Shown here one piece after another: positions 44,490 to 52,226 of a DNA stretch of 64,000 bases; positions within the stretch are counted from its first letter, which is position 1; every line of letters starts with the position of its first letter. The notes below the pieces were generated by a model that worked only from the letters and a program-made list of their open reading frames with translations, did no database searches and had not been told where the DNA came from. Location of the stretch: assembly GCA_009785325.1 (NCBI GenBank), contig WQWN01000001.1, forward strand, positions 124,001-188,000, in the 5' to 3' direction. The position numbers were made by a program, and so were the translations under genes. This DNA is from Candidatus Saccharimonadota bacterium. GTDB taxonomy: Bacteria; Patescibacteriota; Saccharimonadia; Saccharimonadales; Saccharimonadaceae.

Positions 44490-45351
44490 TGTGTTTCTCT
44501 ATAAATTCACGTAATTTTCTTTGAAGTTCGGTAATTATTTCGGTCTCATTAAGTTCTTTCGAGTTCTCTCCTACTCCGATCTCGATTTCATCTTTTGCTT
44601 TGTTTTTTATTAGGTCGTAAGCTTCCACCGTGCCTGTTTCTGGGCTAAACATACTAACCTTCAACTTGTCGTAGTAATCTACGTCGCTTTCTTTGCGAAT
44701 TATTTTGTCCCTGAAGAGCCTGGCCAACATGCCAGCTTTTTTGTCTCTCAAGATAATCTCCTGACTTATACCTACAGGAGTCTCAAACGCCCTAAGAACT
44801 GCTGGCAGTTCCATATCACGACCTAGCTCTGACGGATGTTTAAGTTTAGCCTCTACACCTCTAATATCGTTACTATTAAGGGCAAGTTCAAGATGATCAC
44901 CTATAATAATAGGTGTATGCGAAGAGCGAATTGATGAAAATTCATCATTAACTTTTGCTTTGTGTGTCTCGTTGACGCTACTAACCAGTGTCCTAACTCT
45001 TGGTCCATAATGGTTATACTGGATCACAAGAGTAGCACTGGGGCTGTCGTAAGCAAAGTAGGTCTTTTCGCTAATCCCCTCCTCTGCTTCTAAAAGTATA
45101 GGTTTACTAGTTGTGTCTCCTTGCTTGCCTATGCTTGGGGCTATGGGTCTTAAATATCTAATACAACCATTAGCAATATCCCCCTGAATAGAAACATTAA
45201 AGTTGACGGAGACTGTCCTGCACTCTATCTCGCGGTCGATCTCTTTGACATTTTTTACAATATCATCAAGTTTTTGTAGGAACAGCCCATTATCGCCGCC
45301 TTTCGCGGTAATTCTGTAGTAATGAATTGAAACTTTAACCTGTTCAGACAC
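44473..45351 (-). CDS. Unknown 292-aa cytoplasmic protein under CIRCE control
   Basis: Not recognised. The protein is soluble, alpha/beta, with no helix long enough to span a membrane and no catalytic signature I can name; segments include VSIHYYRITAKGGDNGLFLQ at the N terminus and a charged helical C terminus (ELQRKLREFIEKHN). It starts at GTG with GGAGG upstream. The promoter carries a perfect HrcA operator. Hand count of 44821-44880 gives G 8 and C 14, inverted against the chromosome, so the operon looks acquired. It overlaps the four-helix membrane gene. Confidence 0.7.
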   Translation of the reverse strand: MSEQVKVSIHYYRITAKGGDNGLFLQKLDDIVKNVKEIDREIECRTVSVNFNVSIQGDIANGCIRYLRPIAPSIGKQGDTTSKPILLEAEEGISEKTYFAYDSPSATLVIQYNHYGPRVRTLVSSVNETHKAKVNDEFSSIRSSHTPIIIGDHLELALNSNDIRGVEAKLKHPSELGRDMELPAVLRAFETPVGISQEIILRDKKAGMLARLFRDKIIRKESDVDYYDKLKVSMFSPETGTVEAYDLIKNKAKDEIEIGVGENSKELNETEIITELQRKLREFIEKHNVADN

Positions 45352-45391
45352 GCAACCTCCTTAAATTACTGTCATAGTAAATACTGTGGTG

Positions 45392-45420
45392 ATCGTAGCA
45401 CATGTTAGCACTCTTGTCAA
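45392..45420 (-). promoter_or_regulatory. Consensus promoter of the 292-aa gene operon
   Basis: On the minus strand TTGACA (plus 45415-45420) and TACGAT (plus 45392-45397) are separated by exactly 17 nt. The -35 box lies inside the CIRCE operator. Confidence 0.85.
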
Positions 45421-45431
45421 TGGAGTGCTAA
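45405..45431. promoter_or_regulatory. Perfect CIRCE element (HrcA operator)
   Basis: TTAGCACTC, a 9-nt spacer, then GAGTGCTAA: an exact match to the CIRCE consensus bound by the heat-shock repressor HrcA. It overlaps the -35 box of the leftward promoter, so that operon is the likely target. The rightward 71-aa gene's -10 box is 21 nt away and could also be affected. No groE, dnaK or hrcA gene lies in the window. Confidence 0.93.
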
Positions 45432-45464
45432 ATACTCAATCATAAATGCTATATAATTGATAGA

Positions 45465-45680
45465 ATGAGAAAGAAAAAAATTGAAGCTGGGGTGAAGTAT
45501 GAGCCGCTGAAGTGTTGGGTGGGAGAGCAGCAGAAAGTGATATATGAGACGCGGGACGATGCGGAGATGGCGGCGCGATGGATAGAGGGAGAGTTTGGAC
45601 TGGAAGTGGGGCGACTGACGGTGTATCGATGCGAGTATGCGAACCACTGGCATGTGGCGAATAGTTCTCACGGTAAGTAG
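45465..45680 (+). CDS. Small protein of unknown function, 71 aa
   Basis: Not recognised. The 71-residue basic-start, soluble protein (GVKYEPLKCWVGEQQKVIYE, then AARWIEGEFGLEVGRLTVYR) has a compact alpha/beta look with conserved-type Trp and Tyr residues, and could be a small RNA- or protein-binding fold. TATAAT (45452-45457) ends 7 nt before its ATG, the leaderless pattern, which supports it being real. Confidence 0.7.
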   Translation: MRKKKIEAGVKYEPLKCWVGEQQKVIYETRDDAEMAARWIEGEFGLEVGRLTVYRCEYANHWHVANSSHGK

Positions 45681-45695
45681 TGTTATACTGAGAGG

Positions 45696-46316
45696 ATGAG
45701 AAAGTGGAGTCGGAAAAAGCTGCGAACGTGGTGGGCTAAGTGGGCGGACCAGACGAAACTCGCGATGGTCGGGATCGGCTGGGGGATGCGAGAATGGCGG
45801 AATGTTTTAGTGGGGGTTTTGGTGGCGGGGTTTTTTGCGATAATACTCACGATGATGCGGGCGGGTACGACGGAGTTCGCGCTACTGGTTTCGGACTTGC
45901 CGCTGTATGAAAAACTGAATGTGGTCGGTGCAGTGGTGGGACGGATTGGAGAGAGTTTTTGGACAGTGGATGGGTTTTTGATACTAGGGTTGAGTTTGAT
46001 GCAGGGGGTTTTGGTCGGGATGCTGGTCGGGAATTGGCGAGAGAGGAAACGGGTGGATGGAGACGGGATCGGAGGTGCGGGGATCGCGGGGACGATGGCG
46101 ATTTTAGGGGCGGGATGTACGACTTGCGCTACTTCCCTGCTGGTGCCGATGATGAGTGTGATTTTTAGTTCGGCGGCATATGCGATGATCGGCGTAGTGA
46201 GCGGGGTGGTGATGGGGGTGGCTTTTGTGATAGGATTATTAGCACTGAGGAGGCTGGGGTTTTTGAACTATTTGGCGGTGACAGCAAGAAGATATAAGAA
46301 AGCGAGGGAGAAATGA
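45696..46316 (+). CDS. Membrane protein with an intramembrane CxxC, probable thiol-redox partner
   Basis: A 206-residue protein with about five helices. Near residue 147 a helix begins AILGAGCTTCATSLLVPMMS, placing a CxxC pair at the membrane. The family is unknown to me. The next gene, overlapping by 4 nt, encodes a DsbA/thioredoxin-fold protein with CPFC, so a DsbB- or DsbD-like role passing electrons to or from that protein is a reasonable inference. TATACT just before the ATG suggests leaderless transcription. Confidence 0.72.
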   Translation: MRKWSRKKLRTWWAKWADQTKLAMVGIGWGMREWRNVLVGVLVAGFFAIILTMMRAGTTEFALLVSDLPLYEKLNVVGAVVGRIGESFWTVDGFLILGLSLMQGVLVGMLVGNWRERKRVDGDGIGGAGIAGTMAILGAGCTTCATSLLVPMMSVIFSSAAYAMIGVVSGVVMGVAFVIGLLALRRLGFLNYLAVTARRYKKAREK

Positions 46317-47095
46317 ACTGCGAAGAGTGCGATGCAAAGATAGCGAAAGACAGTAAGTTTTGTAAAGAGTGCGGGGCGCGAGTTGGTGGAATTAAGGCGG
46401 ATCGGGTCGGAGTGAGCGAAGAGGCGGAGCGAGAGTCTGGCGGGATGATATTGAAGGTCTTTTTAGGACTAGTAGTGCTGGTTGTGATCGGGCTAGTTTT
46501 GAGTACTTTTCAGCAGGAATCTACTGAGCGCGAGGAGGTTTGGGAGATGGCGATGACAAAAGGAAATCCTGAGAATGAGCGGCATTTTATTATGTATACG
46601 GATATGTTTTGTCCGTTTTGTGCGCAGTTCAATATCGCAACGAAGGGCGGGTTTGAGGCGGATTTCATTGAGACTGATAAGATTTTCTTTGAAATGAGAC
46701 TGACGGCGCCGCTAGGTGGTCCGAATTCGATACGTGGGGCAGAGAGTGGATATTGTGCGGCGAGACAAGGGCAGGAATTGTTTTGGGTATATTTTTACGA
46801 AGTATTGGCGCGAGTAGATACGGATTTTTGGAGTGCGGGGAGGCCGGTGCCTGATTTGGATGATGAGTATTTTCTGGCAGCAGCTGAGACGGCTGGGCTG
46901 GACGTAGAGTTGATGATAGCCTGCTTGGCGAGTGGTGAAGAGTTAGCAAACGTGATTGCGAATACGGAGCGATTACAGCGGGCTATTCCTGGAGCAGGAG
47001 TGCCGTATTTCCAGCTGGGCAGATGGACGAGTTCTGGATTTTCTGGGGACTATGCAGCGGTGAGGCGACTGATGCGCGCAGCGGGAGTGGAATAA
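46313..47095 (+). CDS. Membrane-anchored DsbA-like thioredoxin-fold protein with N-terminal zinc ribbon
   Basis: A 260-residue protein in three parts: a zinc ribbon (CEECDAKIAKDSKFCKECGA, residues 3-22), one transmembrane helix (residues 48-66), and an extracytoplasmic thioredoxin/DsbA domain with active site MFCPFCAQF near residue 102. The cis-Pro loop is GAGVPYFQLG. It probably forms or isomerises disulfides in exported proteins. A cytoplasmic zinc ribbon on a Dsb protein is unusual. It overlaps the CxxC membrane gene by 4 nt. Confidence 0.86.
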   Translation: MNCEECDAKIAKDSKFCKECGARVGGIKADRVGVSEEAERESGGMILKVFLGLVVLVVIGLVLSTFQQESTEREEVWEMAMTKGNPENERHFIMYTDMFCPFCAQFNIATKGGFEADFIETDKIFFEMRLTAPLGGPNSIRGAESGYCAARQGQELFWVYFYEVLARVDTDFWSAGRPVPDLDDEYFLAAAETAGLDVELMIACLASGEELANVIANTERLQRAIPGAGVPYFQLGRWTSSGFSGDYAAVRRLMRAAGVE

Positions 47096-47187
47096 GTCAC
47101 TTGATCCCCCGAAAAGAGTACTAATGTATGACATCAGGATGAGACTCGTGTTCGTACGTTGTTTTTGTGACGAGTATGTGCTAATGT

Positions 47188-48693
47188 TTGATACATAGAG
47201 TGCAAAAACCTAAACAAGGATTTGTCTGGTCTATGTTCCAAAAACAACTGCGAGAAAGAAAAATACACTTATTGGTCTGTGTGACGCTGGTTTTTACTGG
47301 CTTGCTTTTGGTTGGGGTTTTTACTGAAGACTCTGCTCTAGGTATTACGCCGTTTGGTGCGACGGTTGGTCATGTTGGACCGAATGCGACCTTTGCGCCG
47401 TGGTGGTGGCAGGATGATAATTCAAATACGGGTGTGGTAGAGGTGGGAGCTGGAAATATTCAAGGTATGCCAGCAGTTGGTGGTAATTATGCAGGATATG
47501 GTCCTTGGCATCTTTACCGGGACGATGTCACCAAGATTGTTTTTACAGACCCAAATAATACAGTCGGGCAATCTAATCTCTCTTCGTTATTTAGAGACCT
47601 ACCAAACTTAACTACGATAGAAAATATTAACTATGTAGACCTCAGTTCCACAAACTGGCTTTCGGGTATATTCCGAGATACACCTAGCCTAACAACAATA
47701 ACAGGAATAGAGGATTGGGATGTTGCGGGCGTGCAGCGTTTTTCGGCTATGTTTCGAGGAACAACCAGTTTAAAAAGTTTAGATGTGAGTAGCTGGGATG
47801 TGAGTAGCGCACAGCGTTTTGATAGTATGTTCCGAGACGCAGGACTCATGGAGATAATTGGACTAGATAACTGGGATACGAGCAGTGTGACATGGATGAT
47901 GTATATGTTTCGAGACACAACCGATATTACAAACCTAGACTTAGGTAGCTGGGATACGAGTAATACACAGCGTTTTGACAGTATGTTCCGAGACGCAAAT
48001 AGCTTAATAAGTCTAGATCTCAGCAGCTGGAGTCTCAACAGTGCAACGGTATCAGGTATGGCAAACATGTTCACAGGTGCAAGTTCTCTGGAAGTTCTCG
48101 TACTCGGAGATGACTGGGTGATGTTGAGTCCTAGCTCCGGTCTACCTGAAGTGCTGACTAATTCCGTGTTTACTGGTGTATGGCAAAATGTCGGTAGCGG
48201 TACGATACATAACCCGCAAGGTGTATTTAGCTATACATCCCCTGCCCTAATGGTAGGTAGTACTGGGGCTTCCAATACGTGGGTATGGGCTAGGTCGCCG
48301 CGCACAGTGGTTTTTCAAGCTGATGCAAATGGAGCGCTTGATTCTGCGTCTACACTATCTCATAGCGTGACAGTTCCTACAGGAAAGACTCTGAGTGAGG
48401 CAGGAATTTCTATCCCTATTCCAGTTCCAGAGCAAGGATATGAGTTTGCGCACTGGGTAAGTCTGGAGTATCCTGGGATTATATTTACATCGGTAGATCT
48501 GTTGGGTTGGCCAATTAGCCAAGATATTCATTTTATAGCGGTGTTTGAACCTATTAGTATACCTGACGTGCCAAATACTGGGCATGAGAAGCTAGGAATG
48601 GGAGCATATTCGGTAGGGTTAGTGAGTTTATTTGGCATATTGACGGTGGTCGCGCTGGCTGTTCGAGTTCGCATGAAGACTGCAAATAGATGA
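47188..48693 (+). CDS. Surface protein with BspA-like (DUF285) repeats, Listeria-Bacteroides repeat and VPNTG sorting signal
   Basis: A 501-residue exported protein. After a signal helix (residues 27-48) come at least five repeats of about 25 residues of the BspA/DUF285 leucine-rich type (MFRDTTDITNLDLGSWDTSN and relatives, residues 135-310), then an InlB-type beta-grasp repeat (residues 375-455), and a C-terminal VPNTG motif, helix and basic tail, i.e. a sortase-like anchor. The listed start is TTG; GTG 47200 or ATG 47233 are alternatives. It overlaps the deacetylase gene by 4 nt. Probably an adhesin contacting the host cell. Confidence 0.88.
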   Translation: MIHRVQKPKQGFVWSMFQKQLRERKIHLLVCVTLVFTGLLLVGVFTEDSALGITPFGATVGHVGPNATFAPWWWQDDNSNTGVVEVGAGNIQGMPAVGGNYAGYGPWHLYRDDVTKIVFTDPNNTVGQSNLSSLFRDLPNLTTIENINYVDLSSTNWLSGIFRDTPSLTTITGIEDWDVAGVQRFSAMFRGTTSLKSLDVSSWDVSSAQRFDSMFRDAGLMEIIGLDNWDTSSVTWMMYMFRDTTDITNLDLGSWDTSNTQRFDSMFRDANSLISLDLSSWSLNSATVSGMANMFTGASSLEVLVLGDDWVMLSPSSGLPEVLTNSVFTGVWQNVGSGTIHNPQGVFSYTSPALMVGSTGASNTWVWARSPRTVVFQADANGALDSASTLSHSVTVPTGKTLSEAGISIPIPVPEQGYEFAHWVSLEYPGIIFTSVDLLGWPISQDIHFIAVFEPISIPDVPNTGHEKLGMGAYSVGLVSLFGILTVVALAVRVRMKTANR

Positions 48694-50111
48694 GATTAGT
48701 TTTAGAGAAATTAGCAAAGACAGTGGACGGGATGAGGAGGTGGCAGGTAGCTATTCATTGTGTGTCGGTGGTTTTTGTAGCAACGCTAGGAGTGGTGGCT
48801 GTACTAGTTCTGGTATTACATGAAAACGAAGCTGAGCGAGAGGTGTTTGGGACAGATTCGATTTTGATTTACTCGGAGCGATATAATGTAAATGCGCGAT
48901 TCCCGATCACGGAGAATGAAGAATTTAACACCGGTATAGCGGCCGCGATAGAGGCGGAGATTGCGGAGTTTCGGGCGAGCGTGGATGGGTTTGCGAGTAC
49001 GAATTTCCCGTACGAGCTAAATATCGGGTATAGGGTTTATAGGAGTGGTAATTTGGCATCGATACGCTTTACGGTCTTGCGGTTTTTGGGTGGAGCACAT
49101 GCGACGGAGCAAAATTGGGTCTTTTATTACGACAAAGTGGAGCGCTTGGGTGTTGAATGGGAGGAGTTATTTAATGATAAAATGGGGACGCTTGAGAGAT
49201 TGTCGGAGTTGGCACACGTGGAACTAATGGCACAAAATCTGGTGGTGTTTAATGATTCTGAAGTGGCGAGAGGCTTGGAACCGAGGCGAGAAAATTTTGA
49301 GTTGCTGGTGTTTGATGAAAGTGGAGTGCGAGTGATTTTGGGGATTTATCAGGTAGCACCGAGAAGTACAGGGGTGATTGAACTAATACTAGGATATGAG
49401 GAGTTGAATGGGTTTTTGAATTATCCGCATACTGGAGAAGTCGAGAGCGAAGTAGTGGCTGTATTGGAGTCGAGTAACGAGCGGAGATTGCGAGATATAG
49501 AGGCACTACGTGGGCGACCTGTGATGATGCTGACTTTTGATGATGGGCCTGGTGGAGCAACAACGGCGAGACTACTGGACGAGTTGGCGAAGAGGGATGC
49601 GCGAGCGACGTTTTTTATGCTAGGAGAGAGGATGGAGAGGTTTCCTGAGATCGTAGTGCGAGTTTTTCTGGATGGACATACTGTAGCGCATCATACTTTT
49701 AGTCATAGAGACATGCGACGGATGAGTAATGAAGAGATCTGGGAAGAAAGAGATCGGACAAATGAATTGCTTAGGCGGACGCTTGGAGTGGAGAGTAGTT
49801 TCCTCAGACCGCCGTATGGGAGTTGGGATGAAAGAGTGCGAGAGGTAAGCGGGATGACCATGATAATTTGGGATGTTGATCCGAAAGATTGGAGATATAG
49901 AGATGCGGAAGTGATTTATCGTCATATTGTGGAATACACACGAGAGGGATCAATAGTGCTGGCGCATGATATTCACGAAAGTACGGTGGACGGTGTTGTG
50001 CGAGCGATGGATGAGTTGCTAGCTCGGGGTTATGCGTTGATTTCGCTGGAGGAGGCTGTGGAGCTGGGGTTGATTAGAGCTGATGGTAGGGTTTATTGGT
50101 CTATGAGGTAG
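48690..50111 (+). CDS. Membrane-anchored polysaccharide deacetylase (NodB domain) with RsiV-like domain
   Basis: A 473-residue protein: N-terminal helix (residues 20-43), a DUF3298/RsiV-like domain (residues 55-250, with VLRFLGGAHATEQNWVFYYD), and a C-terminal NodB deacetylase domain. Catalytic motifs are MLTFDDGPG, HHTFSHRDM, LRPPYGSWD, WDVDPKDW and VLAHDIH. It likely removes acetyl groups from peptidoglycan or surface glycan, which protects against lysozyme. Translational coupling to the surface-protein gene places both on one message. Confidence 0.93.
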   Translation: MRLVLEKLAKTVDGMRRWQVAIHCVSVVFVATLGVVAVLVLVLHENEAEREVFGTDSILIYSERYNVNARFPITENEEFNTGIAAAIEAEIAEFRASVDGFASTNFPYELNIGYRVYRSGNLASIRFTVLRFLGGAHATEQNWVFYYDKVERLGVEWEELFNDKMGTLERLSELAHVELMAQNLVVFNDSEVARGLEPRRENFELLVFDESGVRVILGIYQVAPRSTGVIELILGYEELNGFLNYPHTGEVESEVVAVLESSNERRLRDIEALRGRPVMMLTFDDGPGGATTARLLDELAKRDARATFFMLGERMERFPEIVVRVFLDGHTVAHHTFSHRDMRRMSNEEIWEERDRTNELLRRTLGVESSFLRPPYGSWDERVREVSGMTMIIWDVDPKDWRYRDAEVIYRHIVEYTREGSIVLAHDIHESTVDGVVRAMDELLARGYALISLEEAVELGLIRADGRVYWSMR

Positions 50112-50172
50112 TCTCTGTGGGGTTTTATCTCGCCTGCTCTTTTTGAGTGTGTATGTTAGAATGTGAAGAGTT

Positions 50173-50249
50173 GGGGCATTGGCGCAGTTGGCTAGCGCGC
50201 TTCCATGGCATGGAAGAGGCCATCGGTTCGAATCCGATATGCTCCACCA
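50173..50249 (+). tRNA. tRNA-Ala(GGC)
   Basis: A complete cloverleaf: acceptor GGGGCAT/ATGCTCC, anticodon stem CTTCC/GGAAG with loop ATGGCAT (anticodon GGC, reading GCC/GCU), T arm with GGTTCGAATCC, discriminator A and encoded CCA. A TTAGAAT box lies about 15 nt upstream. It is the only tRNA gene seen in the window. Confidence 0.96.
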
Positions 50250-50456
50250 TTAGGCTCTTACTTAAACCCTAATTCATATATTTATGATAGACTCACAGTA
50301 GACCTACGAGTAGTCTCTGGGTAGTTTTCATCACAGACCAATATTTGACTACCCCCCCCGACATGCTATTGTTTAACTCATAGAGCGTGGAATCTCATAA
50401 AAACAGTTAGAAATCATATAAAATACTTAGTCTGCGAGAGAAGGATTCACTTTTCA
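50250..50456 (+). other. Gap between tRNA-Ala and the RCC1 gene
   Basis: About 207 nt holding the C8-tract promoter and an untranslated leader of roughly 80 nt. The stretch GCTATTGTTTAACTCATAGAGCG resembles the region upstream of the other VPNTG surface gene (47181-47201). I saw no other gene or hairpin. Confidence 0.6.
50345..50372 (+). promoter_or_regulatory. Promoter of the RCC1 surface-protein gene with a C8 tract in the spacer
   Basis: TTGACT (50345-50350) and TATTGT (50367-50372, extended TGC) are 16 nt apart, and the spacer contains eight consecutive C residues. Loss or gain of one C by slippage would set the spacer to 15 or 17 nt, altering promoter strength. The tract is C-rich on a strand that is otherwise G-rich. 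Confidence 0.65.
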
Positions 50457-52064
50457 ATGTGGATAACAAGTAAATTTAATAAGCTACTTATCCGACTACC
50501 TTTTGTAGTTGCAGTAGTGGTGGTCTCAGGTTTCTCAGCGCAGTCTCTTATTCTCAATATAATTAGTCCATCTGAAGTAGCTACAGCGTTATCTATTCAT
50601 TCTATTACTGCTGATCATGGGCCGACCGTTGGTGGAAATACTGTTACTATTACTGGGGATTTTGGGATACCTGATATTCCTCTGAATATCGTGCAAATGG
50701 TGACTGGAGCCGACCACGCAATTACCCTCGATAGTGAAGGTAGGATTTTTGCATGGGGAAGTAACTGGGGTGGGCAGCTCGGTAATGGTGTTAATTTTGA
50801 CAGCAACGTCCCAGTTGAAGTGGATATGACTGGAGTGCTTGCTGGGCGAGATATTGTACAGATCGCAGCTGGAAATGGTTCTTCTTTTGCTCTAGATAGT
50901 GAAGGTAGGATTTTTGCATGGGGAAGTAACTGGGAAGGTGCACTCGGTAATGGTACGAATATCATCAGTAATAATGTCCCAGTTGAAGTGGATACTTCCG
51001 GGGTACTTGCTGGCAGGCGTATTGTGCAAATTGCAACTACGTGGCACTACACACTAGTCCTAGACAGTGAAGGTAATATATTTGCGTGGGGACAGAACAA
51101 TAACGGGCAACTCGGCAACAATACAAATATCAGCAGCAACGTCCCAGTTGAAGTGGATATGACTGGAGTGCTTGCTGGGCGAGATATTGTGCAAATAGTA
51201 GCTGGAGGTAGCCACTCTCTCGCCCTAGATAGCGAAGGTAGGATGTTTGCATGGGGAAGTAACAGTTCTGGAGAGCTCGGTAATGGTACTTTTTCCTTTT
51301 TTGGCAGCAACGTCCCAGTTGAAGTGGATATGACTGGAGTGCTTGCTGGTAGAAATATTGTACAGATCGCAGCTGGAGGTAACCACTCTTTCGCCCTAGA
51401 TAGTGAAGGCAGAATTTTTGCATGGGGAATCAACTGGGGTGGGCAGCTCGGTAATGGTGTTAATTTTGACAGCAACGTCCCAGTTGAAGTGGATATGACT
51501 GGAGTGCTTGCTGGTAGAAATATTGTGCAGGTAATGGCTGGCGTAGCTCATTCCCTTGCTATAGACAATGAAGGTCAAGTCTTCTCTTGGGGGTTAAACA
51601 TGGAAGGTTCGCTTGGTAATGGTGTTAATTTTGACAGCAACGTCCCAGTTGAAGTGGATATGACTGGAGTGCTTGCTGGTAGAAATATTGTGCAGGTAAT
51701 GGCTGGTTGGCATTCTTCTTTCGCTATAGATAGTGAAGGTAATGTATTTGCTTGGGGAGATAACTCGTTTGGTCAATTCGGTAACAACACAAATATGAGT
51801 AGTAATGTGCCGGTTGTCATCACCAACTTCGGACAAGGCCTAGTTAATTCACTAGAACTCTCCGTAACTCTCGGCAACCTCCCCTGCACAGATGTTCGTA
51901 TCATCAACTCAAATACAATCACATGTATAGTACCAGCTCATCCAGCAGGCACTGTAGACGTAGTAGTTAATACACTACATGGATCAACTACTCTATATCA
52001 GGGATATACTTATATAGATATTCCTGATGTGCCGAATACGGGGCATTACCGCGTACGTAATTAA
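50457..52064 (+). CDS. Surface protein: RCC1 seven-blade propeller inserted in an IPT/TIG domain
   Basis: A 535-residue exported protein with a signal helix (residues 10-35). Half of an IPT/TIG immunoglobulin-like domain (HGPTVGGNTVTITGDFG) is followed by seven RCC1-type repeats of about 55 residues (ALDSEGRIFAWGSN, LGNGVNFDSNVPVEV), and then the second TIG half (SVTLGNLPCTDVRIINSNTI onward). The end is IPDVPNTGH plus five residues: the sorting motif is present but the membrane helix and basic tail are missing. Ribosome binding site AGAAGGA precedes the ATG. It may be a host-contact protein. Confidence 0.88.
   Translation: MWITSKFNKLLIRLPFVVAVVVVSGFSAQSLILNIISPSEVATALSIHSITADHGPTVGGNTVTITGDFGIPDIPLNIVQMVTGADHAITLDSEGRIFAWGSNWGGQLGNGVNFDSNVPVEVDMTGVLAGRDIVQIAAGNGSSFALDSEGRIFAWGSNWEGALGNGTNIISNNVPVEVDTSGVLAGRRIVQIATTWHYTLVLDSEGNIFAWGQNNNGQLGNNTNISSNVPVEVDMTGVLAGRDIVQIVAGGSHSLALDSEGRMFAWGSNSSGELGNGTFSFFGSNVPVEVDMTGVLAGRNIVQIAAGGNHSFALDSEGRIFAWGINWGGQLGNGVNFDSNVPVEVDMTGVLAGRNIVQVMAGVAHSLAIDNEGQVFSWGLNMEGSLGNGVNFDSNVPVEVDMTGVLAGRNIVQVMAGWHSSFAIDSEGNVFAWGDNSFGQFGNNTNMSSNVPVVITNFGQGLVNSLELSVTLGNLPCTDVRIINSNTITCIVPAHPAGTVDVVVNTLHGSTTLYQGYTYIDIPDVPNTGHYRVRN
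50700..51830 (+). repeat. Tandem coding repeats of 165-171 nt (RCC1 blades)
   Basis: The string GTCCCAGTTGAAGTGGATA recurs starting at 50808, 50976, 51141, 51312, 51477 and 51642, with a diverged seventh copy near 51807, i.e. intervals of 168, 165, 171, 165 and 165 nt. Near-identity at the DNA level indicates recent duplication or gene conversion. Confidence 0.93.
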
Positions 52065-52137
52065 TAGAGTCTCGCTTGTTTGTGAGGTGGACTTGTTGAT
52101 ATGTAGGGTCGTGCGGTGAGTTATACGAAAAACCAAC

Positions 52138-52180
52138 ACAGTAGACATTTCAGTGTTTGAGGTGTCTGCTGTTTCGTTTC
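52138..52180 (+). terminator. Intrinsic terminator after the RCC1 gene
   Basis: ACAGTAGACA and TGTCTGCTGT form a 10-bp stem with one wobble, followed by TTCGTTTC. A second small hairpin (CCAACC 52185-52190 with GGTTGG 52199-52204) sits between it and the prfA -10 box. Confidence 0.75.
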
Positions 52181-52226
52181 TAATCCAACCGCTCTGCGGG
52201 GTTGGCGTGTTATAATGGGCGGAGCT

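Noticed and set aside
46000-46060. Sortase gene for the VPNTG/LPVTG proteins in the window
   Set aside because: No protein with a sortase TLxTC motif was found among the ORFs; it must lie elsewhere if present.
50700-51830. Repeat block as a CRISPR array
   Set aside because: The 165-171 nt periodic units are in frame and encode RCC1 blades; there are no short palindromic repeats with unique spacers.
52020-52130. Frameshift hiding a membrane anchor in the RCC1 gene
   Set aside because: Translation of both other frames past VPNTGH gives no hydrophobic helix with a basic tail, so a simple indel does not restore the anchor.
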